Source of the DNA: JAPLFM01 sp964650885
GTDB lineage: Bacteria > Bacteroidota > Ignavibacteria > Kapaibacteriales > UBA2268
Assembly: GCA_964650885.1 (NCBI GenBank)
Contig: CAZYXG010000003.1
Span: 1-64,000, forward strand
Direction: 5' to 3'
Length of the DNA: 64,000 bases
The notes beneath the pieces were generated by a model. It saw only the letters and a list, made by a program, of their open reading frames with translations, did no database searches and was not told the DNA's origin. Position 1 is the stretch's first letter. The number at the start of each line of letters is the position of its first letter. The position numbers were made by a program, and so were the translations under genes. Shown here in pieces: positions 26,978 to 36,128 of this stretch.

Positions 26978-28597
26978 ATGCAGCAAAAACATCAAGAACG
27001 ACTTTACATTTTTCTGACATTCTTTTTCTTGTTTAATCTAGTTTACACAAGCCACATTGCTTTTTCAAAAGCAAATGGTAAAAGCAGTAAATCAGAAAAT
27101 CAAAATAATTCTAGCAATAAATCAGAAAACAAACTTACTGAAAATGTTTCTTATTTAGAAGTAATTGCTAAAAAAGGAGATGGAATTGCTAATTTATTGA
27201 AGAGATTTAATCTTGAGCAAGATAAATTGCAAATGAATTTATTTAAAGAATTGAATATCAAATCACTCGGAAAAGCAAACCAAGTCTATGCTGACCAAAA
27301 ATACAAACTCCCTATATTGGTTTATAAAAAGGGCACGAAGAAGAAATTAAGTAAAGCAAATGATTTTGAACTAAGAGATTTAGAACTTTTCAATCGCAAA
27401 TTGGAAGCTAAAGAGCTTAAAGGAAATTTCAAAGAAATTTGGGTGCCAGCCACATGGCTTAGCACAGAAAATCTAAATTTAGCTCTAAGCAAAACAGAAG
27501 CTATAGAAAAGGAAGCTAAAACTGAAAAACCAATCAAAAAGAAACAAATAGAAGAAAAACAATTAATTTCTTCAAAATTAGATTTAGCAAGTGAAACAAA
27601 GAAATCTAAACATAAACTGCACCAATATAGAACAGTTGATTCAGTTAAAATTGGCTATAATTCAAACAAAAAATTAAGTGCAGCTGAAGAAAATGAAATT
27701 AACGATTCGCTGCTTTTAAATATCGCAAATAAATTCAATAAAGTAAAAACTAAAAAGAGCAAAAAACAAGAAGAAACAATTGAAGAAAAGGTTGAGGAAT
27801 TAAAGCAAGAAGCTATTGAAGAAAAAGTATCCGACAATAAAAACACTAACTTCAATGAAAAGTCTTTGGTAAAACTCTTTGGTAAAGCTCAGGTTAAAAA
27901 ACAAGATAGCAAATTGAAAAATTATGCTTTCTATTTGGATGCTGGACACGGCGGTCCAGACCCTGGTGCAGTTGGCAATAGAGAAGGTAAAGAACTCCAC
28001 GAAGATGAATATGCTTACGATATAACTTTGCGTTTGGCAAAAAAACTTTATGAAAGCGGAGCAACTGTTTTTATGATTGTGCAGGACGAAGCAGATGGAA
28101 TTAGAGACGATAAATATTTGACTAATTCATTCGATGAAGTTTATTATGGCGGAATCAAAATAGATAGGAACCAAAAGACTCGTTTGAACAAAAGAGCTGA
28201 AATTATTAATGCAATTCATTCAAAAAATAAGAAGATAAAAAACCACTATGCTATTACAATTCATATTGACTCAAGAGACCAAGGCAAAAGAGTTGATATA
28301 TTCTGCTATCATAAAGAAGGCAAAACAGAAGGAAAAAAATTAGCAGAAACAATGGTTTGCAAAATAGAAGAAAAATATGACAAAGCTCAACCTGGCAGGG
28401 GCTACCGTGGCTCTGTAACAAGTCGTAGTTTGCTTATGCTTAGGAAGAACATCCCAACCAGTGTTTATTTCGAATTAGGCAACATTCAAAACACAAAAGA
28501 CCAAATAAGATTCATAGATAATAATAATAGACAAGCTATTTCTAATTGGCTCTATGAAGGAATTTTAGATTTCGACAAAAGTAAAGGAAAAAATTAA
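26978..28597 (+). CDS. N-acetylmuramoyl-L-alanine amidase (Amidase_3) with LysM-like N-terminus
   Basis: 539 residues. A hydrophobic segment at about 8-30 serves as signal or anchor. At about 55-115 there is a LysM-like unit (AKKGDGIANLL, then YKLP). A long Lys/Glu-rich linker covers about 170-300. The catalytic domain is about 316-535. The zinc site shows His324 (DAGHGGPDPGA), Glu342 (HEDEYAYD) and the later IHID histidine, with YFELGN near the end carrying the catalytic Glu. It cleaves the peptide stem from muramic acid and is likely periplasmic, in cell division or wall turnover. The stop overlaps the next start by 1 nt (TAATG), indicating translational coupling to the lyase gene. Confidence 0.87.
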   Translation: MQQKHQERLYIFLTFFFLFNLVYTSHIAFSKANGKSSKSENQNNSSNKSENKLTENVSYLEVIAKKGDGIANLLKRFNLEQDKLQMNLFKELNIKSLGKANQVYADQKYKLPILVYKKGTKKKLSKANDFELRDLELFNRKLEAKELKGNFKEIWVPATWLSTENLNLALSKTEAIEKEAKTEKPIKKKQIEEKQLISSKLDLASETKKSKHKLHQYRTVDSVKIGYNSNKKLSAAEENEINDSLLLNIANKFNKVKTKKSKKQEETIEEKVEELKQEAIEEKVSDNKNTNFNEKSLVKLFGKAQVKKQDSKLKNYAFYLDAGHGGPDPGAVGNREGKELHEDEYAYDITLRLAKKLYESGATVFMIVQDEADGIRDDKYLTNSFDEVYYGGIKIDRNQKTRLNKRAEIINAIHSKNKKIKNHYAITIHIDSRDQGKRVDIFCYHKEGKTEGKKLAETMVCKIEEKYDKAQPGRGYRGSVTSRSLLMLRKNIPTSVYFELGNIQNTKDQIRFIDNNNRQAISNWLYEGILDFDKSKGKN

Positions 28598-30117
28598 TGA
28601 TAGAACTTAATGGAAATAGTCTTACGATTGAAAAATTAGTTGACATAGCTCGAAATGATTCAAAAGTAGCTATAGCAGATTCTTCAAAAGAAAGCATTAA
28701 TATTTGCAGAACTTTCCTTGAAAAAAAAGTTGATGCTAAAGAAATAATGTACGGAGTGAATACTGGCATCGGTGAATTCTCGGAAATTGTTTTATCTGAT
28801 GACGAAACAAAAGATTTTCAAAAATTCTTAATTTATAACCATGCGGCTGGTATTGGCGATCCTGCCCCTATAGAACATATTCGTGCAGCGATTGCAAGTA
28901 GAATAAATGTTCATTGCAAAGGACATTCGGCAGTACGTTTGAAAATTACAGAAACTTTAACAGAACTATTAAATAAAGGAGTTACTCCCGTAGTTTGTGC
29001 AAAAGGTTCTGTTGGTGCCAGTGGCGATTTAGCTCCTATGGCTCAAATGGCATTAATTTTAATGGGCGAAGGCGAGGCATACTTCCAAGGCGAAAGAATG
29101 CCAGGCAAAGTAGCAATGGACAAAGCTGGTATTGAAATTCCAGGACTTGAAGTCCGTGATGGTCTGGCTACAATTAATGGTTCAAACTTACTTACTTCCA
29201 TTTCTGCTTTAACTTTATACGACTTCAATCGCTTAGTGAAACATGCTGAAATTGCATCAGCTATGTCGCTAGAGGCACTTCTGGCAAATATGAAACCTTA
29301 CGATGGCAGATTGCACGAGCTTCGTGGGTTTAGTGGAGCAGTGGCAAGTAGTAAAGTTCTATGGAAACTCTTTGATGGTAGCGATTTGCGAACTGGCAAA
29401 ATGAAAACTAAGGTGCAAGATGCTTATTCTATGCGTTCTACTCCGCAAGTAATTGGGTCTGTGCGAGACGCATTGAAACACGCTCGGACTCAAGTAGAAA
29501 TTGAATTAAACGGTGTTTGCGATAATCCAGTATTCCTTCCTGAAACAAATGAAGTGCTTTCTGGGGCAAATTTTCAAGGTTCACCAGTTGCATTGCCAAT
29601 GGATATGTGTTCAGCTGCAATTACAACTATGTGTGTTTTATCGGAACGCAGATTAAACCGTATGCTAAATCCAGCACTTTCTCAAGGACTTCCGCCATTT
29701 TTGACAGCAAGAGCAGGAATGTACTCTGGTTTGATGTTATCTCAATATACTGCCGATACATTAATAGTTGAGCAACGCATTTTATCTACTCCAGCCTCTA
29801 TTCAGTCTATTCCAGCGGCTGCCGACCAAGAAGATTTCGTTTCTATGGGAATGAATACTGCTCTAAAAAACTTGCAAATTTTAGATAATGCTTATGGAAT
29901 TATTGGAATTGAGCTTATGGCAGCAGCACAAGCATTAGATTTTCGTAACTTTACATACGGAAAAGGCGTTAATATAGCAAAAGAAGTTATTCGTGAATAC
30001 GTCGAATTCTTAGATATTGATAGACCACTCTATAATGATCATAATGCTATGAAAGCTTTGGTGAAAAGAGGGGACATTTTAGACAAAATTGAATCAACAA
30101 TTGGTTCACTTGATTAG
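28597..30117 (+). CDS. hutH-like: Histidine ammonia-lyase-family (MIO-dependent) lyase
   Basis: 506 residues, the usual length. The Ala141-Ser142-Gly143 triad in GSVGASGDL forms the MIO electrophile that removes ammonia from an amino acid. Tyr52 (MYGVNTG), Asn194 (INGSN) and a QED segment in SIPAAADQED support the family. QE at that position is typical of histidine lyases, but the substrate-selecting pair is Asn81-His82 rather than the Ser-His I expect for HutH, and the usual QEDH reads QEDF. No hutU, hutI or hutG is nearby. Histidine, tyrosine or phenylalanine lyase (or aminomutase) all remain possible. It is coupled to the upstream amidase by a 1-nt overlap. Confidence 0.8.
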   Translation: MIELNGNSLTIEKLVDIARNDSKVAIADSSKESINICRTFLEKKVDAKEIMYGVNTGIGEFSEIVLSDDETKDFQKFLIYNHAAGIGDPAPIEHIRAAIASRINVHCKGHSAVRLKITETLTELLNKGVTPVVCAKGSVGASGDLAPMAQMALILMGEGEAYFQGERMPGKVAMDKAGIEIPGLEVRDGLATINGSNLLTSISALTLYDFNRLVKHAEIASAMSLEALLANMKPYDGRLHELRGFSGAVASSKVLWKLFDGSDLRTGKMKTKVQDAYSMRSTPQVIGSVRDALKHARTQVEIELNGVCDNPVFLPETNEVLSGANFQGSPVALPMDMCSAAITTMCVLSERRLNRMLNPALSQGLPPFLTARAGMYSGLMLSQYTADTLIVEQRILSTPASIQSIPAAADQEDFVSMGMNTALKNLQILDNAYGIIGIELMAAAQALDFRNFTYGKGVNIAKEVIREYVEFLDIDRPLYNDHNAMKALVKRGDILDKIESTIGSLD

Positions 30118-30128
30118 GAGAATTATTT

Positions 30129-33100
30129 ATGAAAATACTTATTAGAATATTAGCTTTGATGTTAATTACTGCAAGTCTCAATGCAAAACCAGGAGACTTA
30201 GATTTCACATATATGAATAACACAGGGAAAACATTTACTGATTTGCCAAATGGAAATTATAAGTTAGTCAAATTACTTACTTTAAAAGATGGCAATACCA
30301 TTTTAATTGGCAATGCAACTTCTGGCACTCAGTCAGTAGTTTCTATGCTAAAGTTAAATTATGATGGACGTTCAGTAAATAGTTTCGGTACGAATGGACT
30401 TGCTTTGCTAAGTTTCAATAAAACTATCAAAATCAATTCTGCTATTTCAAATAATATTTTCAATGAAGCTGTAACTTTCCTTGGTGGTTCCATAATTGAT
30501 AATGGGAAAGAAGACTTAGTTGTTATTAAAATCAACCCAATAGGTCAAATAGATTCTTCATTTGGAGTTGATGGGATAAAGAAAATTTCTATTAGCAGTA
30601 GTAATGATAGAATTCTAGGAATGTTCCAAGATGTTGATGCTAATCAAAACTATGTTTGTGGACAAACAGATAATAAAGATGGCTTTGTTGCAAAATTTGA
30701 TTTAAATTTCAATTTGGATTTAACCTTTGCAAATAATGGTAGCTTTACTATAAATGTGTTAAACAATTCAATTGAAGATGCAATAGCAGTTGAAGTTGGA
30801 CCTCGAGATAGGAGAATTTATGTTTTAGGAAATACTGATGTGAATGGTGGCAATTTCTATATGAAAGCACTTTATTCCAATGGAACTTCTTTCGACAATT
30901 TCGGTGGTGATTTCAATGGTATCTCATTATACGATTTTGGTGGCGTAGCTAAAGCTTATGATTTCAAAATTCAACGTGAAACTGGCTTTAATGTTTGTGG
31001 TGAAATAACTTTAAGTGGCATTAATTACGCATTTGTTGCAAAGTTGCAAGTAAATGGAATCAAAAATGGCACTTATGGAACCAATGGAAAAACAATTTTA
31101 CCATTCAATACTAAAACTAATTCAGCAGCTGTAGGACTTTCTATCATTTCAGATGGGTCTATTTTAGTAGGTGCTAATAACTATGATGGAACTGGAAGCA
31201 TATTTGGGATAGCAAAAGTTTATCCTGATGGAAGACTTGATGGCTCATTCGGATTAAATGGCTTAGATTATACTAATGTTTATAATAATGACAATATTGC
31301 TTCAAGCACTGGAATTACTAGCAATGGTAAATTCTATATAGCAGGTAGCAGTTCAGTTGGCACTCCAGCGGATTATATTATAGCTCGCTATGATATAGCC
31401 CGTGGTCCATTTATTACAACTATTGTTCCATATAATATCACAAGCAACGATGCATTCTCTGGTGGCAGGATTATGAGCGATGGTGGCTCTGTTATTATTG
31501 AAGCAGGTATTGTTTGGGATACAGTAGATTATTGCGATTATTATTCAAATTTAGGCAAAGTAAACGAAGGTGCTAAAATTGGTAATTTCAATACTTACTT
31601 CAACAAACTAAAACCTGTAACAACTTATTGGGTGCGTGCTTTTGCTCGCAATTTATATGGTATTGCTTATGGTTTCCCAGAGAAATTTAAAACTCTTGGA
31701 CCTCCAGAAGTGCTAACAACAGCACCTTATTATTTCCGAAATGGTATTGGATTAAGTGGTGGCAACGTACTATCAGATGGCGGTGCAACTATTACTAAGC
31801 GTGGTGTAGTTTGGGATACAATTCCACTTGCCACAATATTGAGAAATATAGGACAAACTAATGACAAATGGGGGTCTGGTACTTTTTCAAGCACTATGAC
31901 TGGGTTAAAAATCTCAACTACATATTATGTTCGTGCTTTTGCTCAAAATAGTATTGGCGTTACTTATGGAAACGAAGGTACATTTTCTACATCAGATTTT
32001 GCAAAAGTAGTAACAATTCCTTTAGTGCCTGTCAATGATTATACTTTCATTGCTGGTGGGAATGTGCTTTCCGATGGCGGTGCTTCAATTACAAAACGTG
32101 GAATTGTATTCGGCAAAGTGCCTGGTACTGCTATTGATGTTAAGCTAGGCAGACTTGGTTTGATTTATATTGGTTCTGGTTTGGGTCAATACACTACTCA
32201 AATAGATGGCTTTTTACCAGACTCAACATACTTTTTGCGTGCGTTTGCTACAAACGATGCTGGAACAGTATATGGCGAAGAGTTATCTTTCACCATATAT
32301 AACGGCCCTACAATTCAAACAAAACCAATAATTGACATTACTGAAAAAAGTGCAAACTCTGGTGGAATTATTGCAAATGGTGGAACACTCGATGTTTCTG
32401 CTCGAGGTATAGTTTGGTCGTTATTCCCAACACCAACTTTATTGAGCAATACTGGAAAAACAAATGATGGAACTGGCAAAGGCGATTTTAATAGCCAAAT
32501 AAAACCATTGCTTCCAGAATCATTTTATTATGTGAGAGCTTATTCCAATTACAATAACGTAATTGGATACGGTCAGGAATATAACTTCTGGACTTTATCG
32601 GAAGAACCAAAAGCGTATCCAGCAGAATTTAGAATTAGCAAAACAGCCGAAAACAAGTTTAGATTTAATTTTTCGCCTGCAAAAACAATTCAAGATTGCG
32701 ATGGCTATGTCTTAATAAGACGCATTAATGATAAACCAGACTTCATTCCACAAGATGCAAAAGCTTATGCAAAGAAATCAAACTACAACAGTAGTTTGGT
32801 AGTAGATGTGATAAACAACATTGATGCAGATGTTTACGAAGACGAAGGGTTTATTTTGGATTCAGTTTACTTCTATATATTAGTGCCATTCAATTATAAT
32901 GGTTCTGTGGAACAAACATTGAATTACAAAACTGATGGTGCAATTCCTGCCACTTCTCGACAAATGACAACAAGTGTGCAATCTGAAACTAAAATTAGTA
33001 AATTCCAAGTTGAACCAAATCCTACTTCAGATAGAATTAGCTTTGAATTGCCAAATGATTTGAATTTCAATACACTTAATATTTTTGATTCAAAAGGTAG

Positions 33101-33245
33101 TTTAGTAAGATCAATAGCTAAAAATAATTTGAATTCAAATGGCAAAATCGTAATTGAAGTTTATGACTTAGCTTCAGGAAGCTACACTATGTCTATAGTA
33201 AGTGGCAACACTAATTACAAATCTGAATTTGTGATAGCTAAATAA
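30129..33245 (+). CDS. Secreted delta-60 repeat protein with T9SS tail
   Basis: 1038 residues with a signal peptide (about 1-19, ending SLNA). The first 420 or so residues contain delta-60-type beta-propeller units (SFGTNG, LDGSFGLNG and similar). Residues about 430-830 hold four repeated modules, each with a DGG...KRGIVWD strand and a YYVRAFA strand. The C-terminus (about 960-1038, starting VEPNPTSDRI) is a type A T9SS sorting domain. A clear AGGAG lies upstream of the ATG, which begins 11 nt after the lyase stop. The function is unknown, but the protein is presumably surface-exposed. The stop overlaps the next start by 1 nt. Confidence 0.8.
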   Translation: MKILIRILALMLITASLNAKPGDLDFTYMNNTGKTFTDLPNGNYKLVKLLTLKDGNTILIGNATSGTQSVVSMLKLNYDGRSVNSFGTNGLALLSFNKTIKINSAISNNIFNEAVTFLGGSIIDNGKEDLVVIKINPIGQIDSSFGVDGIKKISISSSNDRILGMFQDVDANQNYVCGQTDNKDGFVAKFDLNFNLDLTFANNGSFTINVLNNSIEDAIAVEVGPRDRRIYVLGNTDVNGGNFYMKALYSNGTSFDNFGGDFNGISLYDFGGVAKAYDFKIQRETGFNVCGEITLSGINYAFVAKLQVNGIKNGTYGTNGKTILPFNTKTNSAAVGLSIISDGSILVGANNYDGTGSIFGIAKVYPDGRLDGSFGLNGLDYTNVYNNDNIASSTGITSNGKFYIAGSSSVGTPADYIIARYDIARGPFITTIVPYNITSNDAFSGGRIMSDGGSVIIEAGIVWDTVDYCDYYSNLGKVNEGAKIGNFNTYFNKLKPVTTYWVRAFARNLYGIAYGFPEKFKTLGPPEVLTTAPYYFRNGIGLSGGNVLSDGGATITKRGVVWDTIPLATILRNIGQTNDKWGSGTFSSTMTGLKISTTYYVRAFAQNSIGVTYGNEGTFSTSDFAKVVTIPLVPVNDYTFIAGGNVLSDGGASITKRGIVFGKVPGTAIDVKLGRLGLIYIGSGLGQYTTQIDGFLPDSTYFLRAFATNDAGTVYGEELSFTIYNGPTIQTKPIIDITEKSANSGGIIANGGTLDVSARGIVWSLFPTPTLLSNTGKTNDGTGKGDFNSQIKPLLPESFYYVRAYSNYNNVIGYGQEYNFWTLSEEPKAYPAEFRISKTAENKFRFNFSPAKTIQDCDGYVLIRRINDKPDFIPQDAKAYAKKSNYNSSLVVDVINNIDADVYEDEGFILDSVYFYILVPFNYNGSVEQTLNYKTDGAIPATSRQMTTSVQSETKISKFQVEPNPTSDRISFELPNDLNFNTLNIFDSKGSLVRSIAKNNLNSNGKIVIEVYDLASGSYTMSIVSGNTNYKSEFVIAK

Positions 33246-34105
33246 TGCAACTAAAAGACATTATTAATGGTTTTGAGAATAGATTAGATGAATTGAGTAT
33301 AATTTCAAAAGAAATTATACTCGATGAAGCTATTGATGCGAACTTTGCAGAAACCGTAATTAATGAACTAAAAGAAAAAGTAGAATACAAAACTTACCAA
33401 AAAGAAGAGATAAACGAAATTAAAAAGAAAGTAGAAACTCCTAAAGAAGCTAAACCAATTGAGGAAAAAATTATTCCGAACATTGGCGTTGAATGGAAAA
33501 AAAGTAAATCTTTAATTGAATTAGATGGACTGATAAATAATTGTTTGAATTGCCGGTTGGGGCAAACACGCAATCAATTTGTTTTCGGTACTGGCAATCC
33601 AAATGCTGATATATTGATTATTGGTGAAGCACCTGGTGCAGACGAGGATAAGCAAGGCGTTCCATTTGTAGGGCGAGGTGGCAAATTATTGACCGACATA
33701 CTTAAAGCAATTGATTTCGAGCGAGAAGAAGTATTTATTGCTAATATTATCAAATGTCGCCCACCAGAAAACCGCAGACCGCTTGAGGACGAAGTCCACC
33801 AATGTGAACCATATTTACAAAAACAAATTGAGTTAATCAATCCAAAATTTATTTTAGCACTTGGGCTTACTGCAATTGATACTTTGCTAAAAGATAAACA
33901 TAAGATGGCAGATACTCGAGGAAAGTTGATTAAATACAAAGGTAGAATCTTAATCACCACTTATCATCCCGCTGCTCTGCTTCGCAATCCAGCTTTGAAA
34001 AAAGAAACTTGGAAAGATGTGCAAATGCTTAGGGATTTGTATAAAGATTTTAAAAATAATCAATTAAATTTGAAAGAAGAAGAATTTCTCAAAACTTATA
34101 ATTAA
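33245..34105 (+). CDS. Family 4 uracil-DNA glycosylase (Fe-S type)
   Basis: 286 residues. It removes uracil from DNA at the start of base-excision repair. An N-terminal Lys/Glu-rich extension of about 90 residues precedes the glycosylase domain. The four iron-sulfur cysteines of the family are visible: Cys100 and Cys103 (CLNC), Cys171 (KCRPPENR) and Cys187 (HQCEPY). Motif 1 is GEAPGADED at 128-136 with FVGRGG following, and motif 2 is HPAALLRNP at 241-249. It overlaps the delta-60 gene by 1 nt and precedes ddl by 10 nt. Confidence 0.92.
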   Translation: MQLKDIINGFENRLDELSIISKEIILDEAIDANFAETVINELKEKVEYKTYQKEEINEIKKKVETPKEAKPIEEKIIPNIGVEWKKSKSLIELDGLINNCLNCRLGQTRNQFVFGTGNPNADILIIGEAPGADEDKQGVPFVGRGGKLLTDILKAIDFEREEVFIANIIKCRPPENRRPLEDEVHQCEPYLQKQIELINPKFILALGLTAIDTLLKDKHKMADTRGKLIKYKGRILITTYHPAALLRNPALKKETWKDVQMLRDLYKDFKNNQLNLKEEEFLKTYN

Positions 34106-34115
34106 GAACGAAATT

Positions 34116-35132
34116 ATGAATATTGCCGTACTCTTTGGCGGAATCTCCTCGGAAAGAAACGTATCAATTAATGGCGGAATCTCTGTTTGCAAAGCTCTTA
34201 CAGAATTAGGACACAAAGTTACTGCTATTGACCCCGCTTTGGGAATAAATGGAAAGCTTGATTTGAATTCACTCTCCCCTGTCTTTGGTCCAGTCACTCA
34301 AGAAGATTTAAAGAAATTTGATAAAAGAGATATAATGAATTGTATAAATTCATCTCTTTTTGATAATATTGAAGTAGCTTTTCTTGTTTTACATGGGAAA
34401 TACGGCGAAGATGGGCTAATACAAGCTTTGCTTGAATTGCGAGGCATACCGCACACAGGTAGCGGTTTGAGAGGAAGTGCTTTAGCTATTGATAAGCATA
34501 CAGCAAAAGTTGTAATGGCTGCTTCGGGAGTGCAAACTCCAAAATGGGAAGTTCTGAAAATAGAAGATGCCGAAGATTTTGATTGGCTTAAAGATATTCG
34601 CTCCGAACTGGGAAATGCAATTGTCGTGAAACCTAATGATGAAGGTTCAACAATTGGCTTAACTATAATTAAAAATGGAGATTTGCAAGAGCTTTCCAAT
34701 GCCATTAAATTAGCTTGTAGCTTTTGTGAATATGCCCTTTTGGAACAATATATTCCTGGAAGAGAGTTAACAGTAGCAGTGCTTGATACAGAATCACTTC
34801 CAGTAATTGAAATTATTCCACACGATGGCTTTTTCGATTTTGAGAATAAATATGTGAAAGGAAAAACTGACTATATCTGCCCAGCTGATTTGCCAGAAGA
34901 TGTGGCTGAATTTGTTTGCAATGCAGCAGAAGCAGCTCATAAAGCACTTGGTTGCAAAGGATTTTCAAGAATTGATTTCAGATTGACTGACGAATACATA
35001 CCTTACTGTATGGAAGTGAACACACTACCTGGCTTCACTGCCACTTCACTTGTGCCAATGGCAGCAAAAGCTGTTGGAATTGAATACCCAGAATTATGTG
35101 AAAGATTAATAAATTTAGCTTTAGGAAAATAA
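34116..35132 (+). CDS. ddl: D-alanine--D-alanine ligase
   Basis: 338 residues, an ATP-grasp enzyme that makes the D-Ala-D-Ala terminus of peptidoglycan precursors. Seen: the N-terminal FGGISSERNVS loop, HGKYGEDG (binding the first D-Ala), TGSGLRGSALAIDK, the ATP-grasp lysine region VVKPNDEGST and the C-terminal metal/substrate motif EVNTLPGFT. The gene directly abuts the PfkB kinase, whose ATG follows the TAA with no gap. It lies outside a mur cluster, embedded in a mixed operon. Confidence 0.95.
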   Translation: MNIAVLFGGISSERNVSINGGISVCKALTELGHKVTAIDPALGINGKLDLNSLSPVFGPVTQEDLKKFDKRDIMNCINSSLFDNIEVAFLVLHGKYGEDGLIQALLELRGIPHTGSGLRGSALAIDKHTAKVVMAASGVQTPKWEVLKIEDAEDFDWLKDIRSELGNAIVVKPNDEGSTIGLTIIKNGDLQELSNAIKLACSFCEYALLEQYIPGRELTVAVLDTESLPVIEIIPHDGFFDFENKYVKGKTDYICPADLPEDVAEFVCNAAEAAHKALGCKGFSRIDFRLTDEYIPYCMEVNTLPGFTATSLVPMAAKAVGIEYPELCERLINLALGK

Positions 35133-36125
35133 ATGCAAAAAGATATACAGCTCACTGGTATTGGCAATGCACTTTTGGATATTGAAATTGAAGTAAGCGA
35201 TCATGAAATTGCTAATTTGAATTTCCAAAAAGGTACAATGGCTTTGGTTGATTCAGATCGTCAAAAAGAAATTTTCGAAAAACTTGGAAATAGAACAAGT
35301 CATCAATCAAGTGGTGGTTCGGCTGCTAATACAATTATTGCTTTTTCAAGCTTTGGAGGCAAAGCTGCCTATAAAACCATTCTTGGAAACGACAAAATGG
35401 GCGCTTACTATGCAAAAGAATTCCAAGATTTGGGAATAATTTTGGATGCTCCACTACTGAAAGATTACCCAACTGGCACTTGTACAGTTTTAATATCCGC
35501 AGATTCCGAACGCACTTTATGTACAAACTTAGGTGCAAATGCTACTTATGGCAAGCAGTACATAAACGATGATATTATCAAACGTAGCGAATGGATTTAT
35601 ATAGAAGGATATAAACTAACTGAACCATCAGGTACTGACGCTATTTACCACGCTATAGATATTGCAAAAAAATACGACACAAAAATTGCATTCACTTTTT
35701 CCGACAAATTCATTGTTGATGTATTCAGAACTGGATTAGAACATGTATTTAACAATGCAGATTTAATTTTCTGCAATGAGCTGGAAGCAAAAAGCTTTAC
35801 AAACACCGAAGATGCTAGCGATGCAATTAATTCATTACTGGCTTACAAAAACAAAAACTTTGCAATAACTTTAGGTGCCGAAGGGTCTATTATCAGATAC
35901 AATGGTGCAGATTTTAGAATTAAATCATACCCAGTGAAAGCAATTGATTCAACTGGTGCAGGCGATATGTATGCAGCAGGTGTACTTTATGGCTTAATCA
36001 ATTGGAATGATTTAAATAAAGCTGGACATCTTGGCTCTCTTTCTGCTTCAAGAGTAGTTAGCCATATTGGTGCTAGACTTAAAGAAAGCCATACTGATTT
36101 GCGTGATACAATTTTAACAATGTAA
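35133..36125 (+). CDS. PfkB-family carbohydrate/nucleoside kinase
   Basis: 330 residues. The PfkB fold is marked by GGSAANT near residue 60 and by the C-terminal signature DSTGAGD at 272-278, with catalytic base Asp278. Proteins of this length and pattern are commonly annotated as adenosine kinase or ribokinase-like. The early GNALLDIE segment resembles adenosine kinase-type members, but the substrate is inferred. The start is immediately after the ddl stop. The 3' end lies 3 nt before the next start. Confidence 0.88.
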   Translation: MQKDIQLTGIGNALLDIEIEVSDHEIANLNFQKGTMALVDSDRQKEIFEKLGNRTSHQSSGGSAANTIIAFSSFGGKAAYKTILGNDKMGAYYAKEFQDLGIILDAPLLKDYPTGTCTVLISADSERTLCTNLGANATYGKQYINDDIIKRSEWIYIEGYKLTEPSGTDAIYHAIDIAKKYDTKIAFTFSDKFIVDVFRTGLEHVFNNADLIFCNELEAKSFTNTEDASDAINSLLAYKNKNFAITLGAEGSIIRYNGADFRIKSYPVKAIDSTGAGDMYAAGVLYGLINWNDLNKAGHLGSLSASRVVSHIGARLKESHTDLRDTILTM

Positions 36126-36128
36126 TTA

